Origin: Lachnospiraceae bacterium
GTDB taxonomy: Bacteria; Bacillota_A; Clostridia; Lachnospirales; Lachnospiraceae
Assembly: GCA_017960415.1 (NCBI GenBank)
Contig: JAGCZE010000276.1
Coordinates: forward strand, 1 to 11,767
Direction of reading: 5' to 3'
Length of the DNA stretch: 11,767 nt
A program made the position numbers and the translations under genes. How positions within the stretch are numbered: the first letter of the stretch is position 1; each line of letters opens with the position of its first letter. Below are positions 6,998 to 11,767 of the stretch, piece by piece. The notes beneath the pieces were generated by a model that was not told where the DNA came from, made no database searches, and was given only the letters and a program-made list of their open reading frames with translations.

Positions 6998-8358
6998 CAC
7001 TTCGCGCAGAACATCGCGCCGGCAGGCAGCTCCGCTCCGCATTTCGGACAGGAGGCAACAAGCTTCTTTCCGCAGAACGGACAGAATACCGCTCCGGGTA
7101 CGAGTTCCCTGCCGCATTCGGGACAAACGGGAGCACTGACGATCTTCTCGCCGCACTTGAAGCAGAATTTTGAACCGGCGGGATTGATATTGCCGCAGGC
7201 AGAACATTTAACTCCGCCACCCGACTGAGCCGGCTGACTGCCCTGTGCCTGCACGCCGCCAAGTCCCGCAGCATTCCCCAGGGTAGCCTGTGCGATATTG
7301 CCCATGGCACCGCCGAGATTACCGCCGAGGCCGAGACCCATTCCAAGGCCCATACCTGTTCCCATCATGCCCGAGGAAGTTCCCTCATTGCCGGCAGCCG
7401 TATCCATGACATCATAAGCTCTTTCCTGTTGATAGGTATAGCCCTCACGCTCACGCATCCTCTGTCTGGCTGCGGACTCGATATCCATCTTGTCGGCATT
7501 GCCTTCGGCGTCAAGACGGGCCTGCTTTTTCCTGATCTTGGCCTCATTGACGAGCCTGAGCTCTTCATCCGGAACATTGATGTTCGTAAATGAGAAATTG
7601 TCGAGCTTGTACCCGAATTCGCCGAAATGCTCTATCAGCTTGGAATAGATCGTCTGAGAAAACTCAGTGAGCTTCGTGCTGATCTTCAGTATGCCGACAC
7701 CCTCATCGATCATGCTCTTGGCTAAGAGAACCGGAACAAACTCAAGTATCTTCGCTCTCATGAAGGAAATCAGCTCATTACGTGAATAATCGGATCTGGT
7801 GCCCACAACCCTCTGCAGGAATCTCCTTGCGGCAATGACCGCTTCTTCAGGATCTTCATGCTCTATATGCGCTCCGAACAGACCGAATGCCCTGACATGA
7901 ACATTCACGCCCTCTTCGGGATCCTCGATCTGTATCGGGCTCTGTGTGCCCCAGTTCAGATCGTTCATATATGTCGTATTGATAAAGTATACCGTGCTGT
8001 GAAAAGCGGATTCCCCGCCTGTCAGCGAATGCGCAATATTCCTGAAAGGAGCGAATCTGCTGTCTCCGGTCTCGAGCTTGATCTTGCAGGGTCCGATAAA
8101 TGTTGAAACCTGTGCTTCTCCGTTGCCGTTGGCTTCAAGCGAGTTGCCTGCCGACATATTGTTCACAAATACAGCCATCTGTGAAGGTCCGACGATCAGA
8201 TACGACCCGTTGGGGAAATCCTCATATTCGTACTTGTGGGCTAATATAGAGGCCTCGACATCCGACTCGGGCTCCCACTTTATGACATCGGTTGAAAAAG
8301 CTCCCAAAACGCCGCTGTGCTGCTTTTCCTTGGGATTGTCGCTTTTGAATAATGACAT
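6982..8358 (-). CDS. SPFH/Band-7 domain protein with Gly/Met linker and three zinc ribbons (YdjI-like)
   Basis: 458 aa. ATG at 8358 has GAGAGGAG about 10 nt upstream. An in-frame ATG 27 codons earlier falls in the predicted leader hairpin and promoter and was rejected. Residues about 10-290 match the Band_7_1 type of SPFH protein, often annotated 'virion core protein' (VIKWEP, SYLIVGPSQMAVFVNN, NVHVRAFGLFG, YGYKLDNFSFTNINVP-like segment, then Lys/Arg/Ala-rich helix about 265-315). No membrane segment is present. Residues 329-380 are a Gly/Met/Ala-rich linker. Three zinc ribbons follow, with cysteines at 385/388/399/402, 412/415/426/429 and 437/440/451/454. Family knowledge: SPFH proteins form oligomeric membrane microdomains, and B. 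subtilis YdjI works with PspA in envelope stress. It is the first gene of the operon, behind a good promoter. Confidence 0.93.
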   Translation of the reverse strand: MSLFKSDNPKEKQHSGVLGAFSTDVIKWEPESDVEASILAHKYEYEDFPNGSYLIVGPSQMAVFVNNMSAGNSLEANGNGEAQVSTFIGPCKIKLETGDSRFAPFRNIAHSLTGGESAFHSTVYFINTTYMNDLNWGTQSPIQIEDPEEGVNVHVRAFGLFGAHIEHEDPEEAVIAARRFLQRVVGTRSDYSRNELISFMRAKILEFVPVLLAKSMIDEGVGILKISTKLTEFSQTIYSKLIEHFGEFGYKLDNFSFTNINVPDEELRLVNEAKIRKKQARLDAEGNADKMDIESAARQRMREREGYTYQQERAYDVMDTAAGNEGTSSGMMGTGMGLGMGLGLGGNLGGAMGNIAQATLGNAAGLGGVQAQGSQPAQSGGGVKCSACGNINPAGSKFCFKCGEKIVSAPVCPECGRELVPGAVFCPFCGKKLVASCPKCGAELPAGAMFCAKCGERL

Positions 8359-8384
8359 ATTCTGTTCACTCCTCTCGATAATTT

Positions 8385-8397
8385 GCGGCCAAGCCGC
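8385..8397 (-). other. Short GC hairpin at the 5' end of the SPFH operon mRNA
   Basis: GCGGC and GCCGC form a 5-bp stem with a 3-nt loop, only a few bases after the predicted transcription start near 8401. It stands out in an AT-rich leader of about 43 nt. A 5'-terminal stem could protect the mRNA; this is inference. Confidence 0.45.
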
Positions 8398-8407
8398 CTT
8401 ATATTTA

Positions 8408-8436
8408 AATATACTACTTGAAGATGGATATGTAAA
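8408..8436 (-). promoter_or_regulatory. SigA-type promoter of the SPFH operon
   Basis: On the minus strand, TTTACA (8431-8436), a 17-bp spacer and TATATT (8408-8413). The predicted start near 8401 gives a leader of about 43 nt. No SigW-type TGAAAC/CGTA pair was found, in contrast to the SigW control known for B. subtilis ydjFGHI. Confidence 0.7.
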
Positions 8437-8462
8437 CATAAAAGGTTACTATGTTACTGTTA

Positions 8463-8476
8463 AGTAAACGTTTTCA
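8463..8476. promoter_or_regulatory. LacI/CcpA-type operator candidate between divergent promoters
   Basis: AGTAAACGTTTTCA is a near-palindrome with a central CG, matching the catabolite-response consensus TGWNANCGNTNWCA at all but the first position. It sits 9 bp before the -35 box of the plus-strand gene and 26 bp beyond the -35 box of the SPFH operon. GTTACT repeats at 8445 and 8453 lie beside it. A LacI/GalR-family regulator is the natural guess; CcpA itself is unproven. Confidence 0.45.
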
Positions 8477-8485
8477 ACCAAAATA

Positions 8486-8514
8486 TTTACACTGCATTAC
8501 CACAATGATATAAT
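8486..8514 (+). promoter_or_regulatory. SigA-type promoter of the zinc-ribbon membrane protein gene
   Basis: TTTACA (8486-8491), a 17-bp spacer and a perfect TATAAT (8509-8514). The predicted start is near 8521. The gene's ATG follows AGGAGGT (8540-8546). Confidence 0.82.
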
Positions 8515-8552
8515 AACAGTTACATATTTTCACACTTCCAGGAGGTTAAATC

Positions 8553-9029
8553 ATGGCTTTTTGTCCCAAATGCGGTGCTCAGGTAGTTGATGGCGCTCCT
8601 TTCTGCGAGCAATGCGGAACCCGTGTCAGTGATAACGGCATAACACCGGTCTATCCGGACATTTCTGCCGCGGATCCGGTCGATATCTACGATCATACGG
8701 CAGAGTATGATCCTGCCGACGTTTCCGAGAATAAATGCTTTGCGGTCCTTCCGTACCTGTTCGGTATACTCGGGATCATCGTTACCGCAATGATCAGTTC
8801 AGCGTCGCCCTATGCCATGTTCCATCTGCGCCAGGCCGTTAAACTTACGGTAGTCAACACATTGTTGATCATCTGCATGGCGGTACTGGTATGGACTGTG
8901 ATAGTTCCCATCGTCGGTGCGGTATGCTGCCTGATCGTGTTTATACTCAGGATCATCGCTGTTTTCCAGGTATTCAACGGAAAAGCGGTTGAGATTGCCA
9001 TCATCAGGAGTCTGGGCTTCTTAAGATGA
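8553..9029 (+). CDS. Zinc-ribbon membrane protein with DUF4870-like domain
   Basis: 158 aa, ATG at 8553 with AGGAGG seven nt upstream. Cys4-X2-Cys7 and Cys18-X2-Cys21 form an N-terminal zinc ribbon of the same short type as those on the SPFH protein. A polar, acidic linker spans about 25-60. Three hydrophobic segments follow at about 63-82, 98-117 and 119-139. The first pair is separated by MFHLRQAVKL, a motif typical of DUF4870/Tic20-like small membrane proteins, and the end (FNGKAVEIAIIRSLGFL) also fits that family. It is transcribed away from the SPFH operon from a shared 194-bp region and has its own promoter and terminator. The shared ribbon type and shared control region suggest it belongs to the same system (inference). 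No enzymatic role is evident. Confidence 0.88.
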   Translation: MAFCPKCGAQVVDGAPFCEQCGTRVSDNGITPVYPDISAADPVDIYDHTAEYDPADVSENKCFAVLPYLFGILGIIVTAMISSASPYAMFHLRQAVKLTVVNTLLIICMAVLVWTVIVPIVGAVCCLIVFILRIIAVFQVFNGKAVEIAIIRSLGFLR

Positions 9030-9047
9030 TCAATATCGTAAATAAAT

Positions 9048-9100
9048 ATGCCCCGCCTCAAAAGTGTTCATGAAACACTCTTGGGACAGGGCATTTTTTT
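9048..9100 (+). terminator. Rho-independent terminator between convergent genes
   Basis: ATGCCC (9048-9053) pairs with GGGCAT (9089-9094). An interrupted inner stem includes AGTGTT (9063-9068) with AACACT (9074-9079). A run of seven T (9094-9100) follows on the plus strand. It ends the zinc-ribbon membrane protein gene. The minus side is followed by ATATTTATTT, so it may also serve the GH13 gene. Confidence 0.88.
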
Positions 9101-9124
9101 CTGATTATCGATAATATAACCGTG

Positions 9125-10852
9125 TTATCTTAAGATGATAACCGAATACGGCGCCAATACATACTCTCCTGTTTCATCATTGGCGCTGATCGAAGTAAGC
9201 GTATTGCCGAGCAGTTCGCCGGTTTTCTTCTCATATCCTAAGATGCTCTTATCCAGAACTACCTTCTCCTCGTCAACCGAGTTCAGGTTCATTACCACGA
9301 TAATGTCGGAGCCGTTCCAGCTGCGCTTTGTTACGCTGACCTGGTCGCCGGCGGTTACACCCGCAAGACCGTTCAGGACACTGACGGTGCCGCGTGCGAT
9401 CTCGGGATTCTTGTTGCGAAGACGCATTGCTTTTCTGTAATAATTCAGGATCGAGTTTTGATCAGTCTTCTGCTTTTCTACCGAATCAAAATAATATGAA
9501 TCCGCATTGACTTTTATACCGTCGGGAGTTTTCGTACAGTAACCGGTACTGTCAAGTCCGTCCCACAGCATTGCGATCCTTTTGTTGGGATCGTCGCCGG
9601 TACCCAGCATTCCGATCTCTTCTCCGTAATATGTGAACAGCGCGCCGGGCATCATAGCCAGGATTCCTGCTGCCATCTTTACACGGTCGGGCATGGATTT
9701 ACGAAGGAAGTTCGCAGCTCTTGCAGTGTCATGGTTGCCGAGGAACATGGAAGGAATACCGATATTGTAAGTACTCTGCAGTCTCAGCAGCAGATCGTTC
9801 ATCTTCAGGCCGCAGCTCTTCGATGAGAAGCTCAAAGGCCCGGTAACAATGCTGCCTTCACCGGTTGCGGCGGTGAAGATAAAGAAGCTGTCAAGACCCG
9901 AATTAAAGTAATCTCTGATCAGAGGATCGGCATTTTCCCAGGCTTCACCTACGAGGAAGCAGTCTTGTTTAAGTCCGTGGGCAGTTGTGGACAGCCAGTA
10001 TAAGAATTCCTTGTTCTTTTCCACATTGCCCGTATAATAGCTTGTGCAGGCATCCAGACGGAATCCGTCGACTCCGAGATCGAACCAGTATTTCATGATA
10101 TTTTTGATCTCTTCACGGACCTGCGGATTATCAAGGTTCAGATCCGGCATACCCGACCAGAAGCGGGCTTCATAGTACCATTCCGTGGAGCCGACCTTTG
10201 TATAGCCGTTGTCGTATTTTGGCTGGAATACATAATAATCCTTGTACTGTCCGGAAGGCTCCCCATTCTTCGCTATCTCGGCACAGGCCTCCCTGAACCA
10301 GGGATGCATCGAGGAAGTGTGATTGACTACCAGATCGAGAATGATGTCAATATTGCGTGAATGAGCCTCCTTAATGAGGTTCTTCATGTCATCAAGCGTA
10401 CCGTATTTCTGGTCGATCCCGTAATAATCGGTAATATCGTATTTGTGATAAGTGGGCGAGGGATGGACAGGCATGAACCAGATTCCCGTATATCCCATAT
10501 CGGCGACATAATCAAGCTTCTGTGTCACGCCGTTTAAGTCACCGTATCCGTCACCGTCCGAATCATAGAAGCTGTAAACGAAGATTTCATAATAATTCCT
10601 GTAGGAATCATCGATAATAGTGATCTGCTCATTATCCTGCTCCGTATCCGCTTCCGCAGAACCTTCACCGGTGCCGTTTTGTTCACCGCTTCCGTTTTGT
10701 CCGTTATTTTCACCGGTTCCGTCATCCTGAACGGTACCTGTGGGCTCACCGCCGGCGGGATCCGTTTTTTGACAGCCTGACAGCAGAAGACATAAGATCA
10801 TTGCTGCGGCGATAATATTTTTTATATATCTGTTCATGTTTTTTCTAATCAT
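9125..10852 (-). CDS. Lipoprotein alpha-amylase family enzyme (GH13)
   Basis: 575 aa from ATG at 10852 (GAGAGG three nt upstream, a short spacing; ATG five codons later is the alternative). Upstream in-frame codons overlap the promoter and were excluded. A type II signal peptide ends in LLLSGC, with Cys27 lipidated, so the enzyme is tethered outside the cell. Residues about 30-80 are a Gly/Asn/Glu linker. The GH13 barrel follows, with DSDGDGYGDLNG (calcium-site type), region I DLVVNH (173-178), region V MPDLN (235-239), region II GFRLDA with nucleophile Asp267, region III acid Glu303 in VGEAW, and region IV NHD with Asp375. All catalytic residues are present. A C-terminal beta domain ends the chain. 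MPDLN points to the neopullulanase or intermediary (GH13_36-like) groups. It should cleave alpha-1,4-glucan or maltodextrin; exact specificity is not readable. Confidence 0.93.
   Translation of the reverse strand: MIRKNMNRYIKNIIAAAMILCLLLSGCQKTDPAGGEPTGTVQDDGTGENNGQNGSGEQNGTGEGSAEADTEQDNEQITIIDDSYRNYYEIFVYSFYDSDGDGYGDLNGVTQKLDYVADMGYTGIWFMPVHPSPTYHKYDITDYYGIDQKYGTLDDMKNLIKEAHSRNIDIILDLVVNHTSSMHPWFREACAEIAKNGEPSGQYKDYYVFQPKYDNGYTKVGSTEWYYEARFWSGMPDLNLDNPQVREEIKNIMKYWFDLGVDGFRLDACTSYYTGNVEKNKEFLYWLSTTAHGLKQDCFLVGEAWENADPLIRDYFNSGLDSFFIFTAATGEGSIVTGPLSFSSKSCGLKMNDLLLRLQSTYNIGIPSMFLGNHDTARAANFLRKSMPDRVKMAAGILAMMPGALFTYYGEEIGMLGTGDDPNKRIAMLWDGLDSTGYCTKTPDGIKVNADSYYFDSVEKQKTDQNSILNYYRKAMRLRNKNPEIARGTVSVLNGLAGVTAGDQVSVTKRSWNGSDIIVVMNLNSVDEEKVVLDKSILGYEKKTGELLGNTLTSISANDETGEYVLAPYSVIILR
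10664..10726 (-). repeat. 18-bp repeats in the lipoprotein linker
   Basis: TTCACCGGTGCCGTTTTG (10664-10681) is followed directly by a copy with 16 of 18 matches (10682-10699), and a partial third starts at 10709. They encode the QNGTGE/QNGSGE hexapeptides of the linker between the lipid anchor and the GH13 barrel. Confidence 0.7.
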
Positions 10853-10918
10853 ATTCCTCTCATTTCCGGCATAATAAGCCTTTTTTTGACAATGAATGTG
10901 AAGTAAGCCCCTGCCTTG

Positions 10919-10947
10919 ATGATATACTAAATTTTTTGAGTTGTAAA
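10919..10947 (-). promoter_or_regulatory. Candidate promoter of the GH13 gene
   Basis: On the minus strand, TTTACA (10942-10947), a 17-bp spacer and TATCAT (10919-10924). Predicted start near 10912, giving a leader of about 60 nt. The -10 box is imperfect. Confidence 0.5.
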
Positions 10948-10959
10948 GATTTATAATGC

Positions 10960-10988
10960 TTGAAAAATACATTGTTTATGGTTATAAT
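10960..10988 (+). promoter_or_regulatory. SigA-type promoter of the GH94 gene
   Basis: TTGAAA (10960-10965), a 17-bp spacer and a perfect TATAAT (10983-10988). Predicted start near 10995 and a leader of about 80 nt. Its -35 box lies 12 bp from the -35 box proposed for the divergent GH13 gene. Confidence 0.82.
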
Positions 10989-11013
10989 CAGTGAATAGCG
11001 TATACAACAAAAG

Positions 11014-11061
11014 TGCCGGTTTGTGACAGCCAAAGAAGCTTTCAAATCCAACGCCCCGGCA
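11014..11061 (+). other. Inverted repeat in the GH94 leader
   Basis: TGCCGG (11014-11019) and CCGGCA (11056-11061) could pair and enclose 36 nt, with the right arm ending where the ribosome-binding region (GGAAAGGA) starts. This may be a leader structure that affects translation, or chance. No known riboswitch class was recognised. Confidence 0.3.
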
Positions 11062-11074
11062 GGAAAGGACTAAT

Positions 11075-11767
11075 ATGAAATACGGTTATTTTGATGACCC
11101 CAACAGGGAATATGTCATCACAACACCCGAAACACCGCTCCCCTGGATCAATTATCTGGGAAATGACGGCTTCTACGGGCTCATTTCCAATACGGCCGGA
11201 GGTTATTGCTTCTATCGCGATGCCAAGCTGCGCCGCATCACACGTTTCCGTTACAACAATGTCCCCAATGATTTCGGCGGACGCATGTTCTACATCAAAG
11301 ATGGAAATACCGTATGGAGTCCTGCATTTCTGCCCGCAGGAACAGCTCTTGATTCCTACGAGTGCCGTCACGGTATGGGCTATACCACATTTACGAGTGT
11401 AAAGAACGGCGTTGAAGCAAAGCAGACCGCTTTTGTGCCCCTTGGCGATTCATGTGAGCTCAACCGTATCGATGTGACCAACAGATCCGGCGAAAATAAA
11501 GAACTGACGCTTTTCAGCTGCATCGAATGGTGCCTCTGGAATGCCGTTGATGATGCCAATAACTACCAGCGTAACCTTTCGATAGGCGAACTCGAAGTGA
11601 TCGGGTCCACCATTTATCACAAGACCGAATACCGCGAGAGACGCAATCATTACGCTTTCTATACCGTTAATACCGATATCGAGGGCTTTGATACCGACAG
11701 GGACACCTTCCTCGGAGCACGCCGTTTCTGGAACGATCCCATTGCCGTTGAGAACGGCAAGTCGGGC
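11075..11767 (+). CDS. Cellobiose phosphorylase, GH94 (N-terminal part; 3' end off the window)
   Basis: 231 codons are visible from ATG at 11075, with AAAGGA five nt upstream; full-length family members have about 800 residues. The family's N-terminal signatures are all present: MKYGYFDDPNREYVITTP, PWINYLGN, ISNTAGGYCFYRDAKLRR, YNNVPNDFGGR, CRHGMGYTTF, WCLWNAVDDANNYQRN, TEYRERRNHYAFY and GFDTDRDTFLG. This region is the beta-sandwich domain; the catalytic barrel lies beyond the window. Known reaction: cellobiose plus phosphate gives alpha-glucose 1-phosphate and glucose, in the cytoplasm, which saves ATP compared with hydrolysis. No signal peptide is present. Related GH94 enzymes acting on other beta-linked disaccharides are the main alternative, but the WNAxDDxxNxQRN and TEYRERRNHY stretches favour cellobiose. 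Confidence 0.95.
   Translation, partial: MKYGYFDDPNREYVITTPETPLPWINYLGNDGFYGLISNTAGGYCFYRDAKLRRITRFRYNNVPNDFGGRMFYIKDGNTVWSPAFLPAGTALDSYECRHGMGYTTFTSVKNGVEAKQTAFVPLGDSCELNRIDVTNRSGENKELTLFSCIEWCLWNAVDDANNYQRNLSIGELEVIGSTIYHKTEYRERRNHYAFYTVNTDIEGFDTDRDTFLGARRFWNDPIAVENGKSG

Noticed and set aside
3376..8358. Operon as a phage or toxin-defence island
   Set aside because: No nuclease, protease, NTPase or toxin motif, no mobile-element gene and no clear composition shift were seen; envelope maintenance fits the SPFH context better.
8359..8439. 27-codon N-terminal extension of the SPFH protein
   Set aside because: It would start inside the predicted promoter, runs through the leader hairpin, and has no ribosome site. 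The ATG at 8358 has one.
8359..8552. SigW-type stress promoter for the SPFH operon
   Set aside because: TTGAAAAC is present on the minus strand but no CGTA-type -10 lies at the right distance; the TTTACA-17-TATATT pair is better.
10853..10972. 40-codon extension of the GH13 lipoprotein
   Set aside because: It would bury the signal peptide internally and overlaps the divergent promoter region. The lipobox position fits the ATG at 10852.

Overview
The window looks like a chromosomal segment of a carbohydrate-degrading Clostridia bacterium, most likely a gut or rumen Lachnospiraceae-type organism. This is inferred from AGGAGG-type ribosome sites, moderate-GC genes with AT-rich spacers, a very large secreted solute-binding protein, a Gram-positive-style lipoprotein alpha-amylase and a cellobiose phosphorylase. 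Nothing in the window fixes the species. No tRNA, rRNA, CRISPR array, transposase or phage gene was seen.

Left edge (1-3261): the 5' part of a large minus-strand ABC-transporter sugar-binding protein with two beta-sandwich segments, a helical linker and an SBP domain. It runs off the left edge. Upstream of it lies an AT-rich, gene-free leader with an inverted repeat and a 12-bp triplet repeat.

Centre (3262-9100): a five-gene minus-strand operon, read from 8358 to 3376. It encodes an SPFH/Band-7 protein with three C-terminal zinc ribbons, a four-helix membrane protein, a soluble protein with a TFIIB-like zinc ribbon, a 553-aa coiled-coil protein with a C-terminal membrane hairpin, and a 56-aa acidic protein. 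A strong hairpin terminator closes the operon. The first three genes resemble in kind the Bacillus subtilis ydjGHI envelope-stress set (YdjI SPFH, YdjH membrane, YdjG zinc ribbon), but no pspA is present in the window and the 553-aa and 56-aa partners are not ones I recognise. A zinc-ribbon membrane protein (DUF4870-like) is transcribed divergently from a shared promoter region that carries a LacI/CcpA-type palindrome. This block is the best candidate for an under-described system, probably a membrane-microdomain or envelope-stress complex.

Right edge (9125-11767): a lipoprotein GH13 alpha-amylase-type enzyme (minus) and the start of a GH94 cellobiose phosphorylase (plus). They are divergently transcribed from promoters whose -35 boxes are only 12 bp apart. 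With the left-edge binding protein they suggest a glycan-using lifestyle: extracellular cleavage of alpha-glucan, ABC uptake of oligosaccharides, and intracellular phosphorolysis of cellobiose. The transported sugar and any direct link between these genes are not shown by the sequence.

Two genes of the central operon end in short tandem duplications that span their stop codons, which is the most unusual DNA-level feature.
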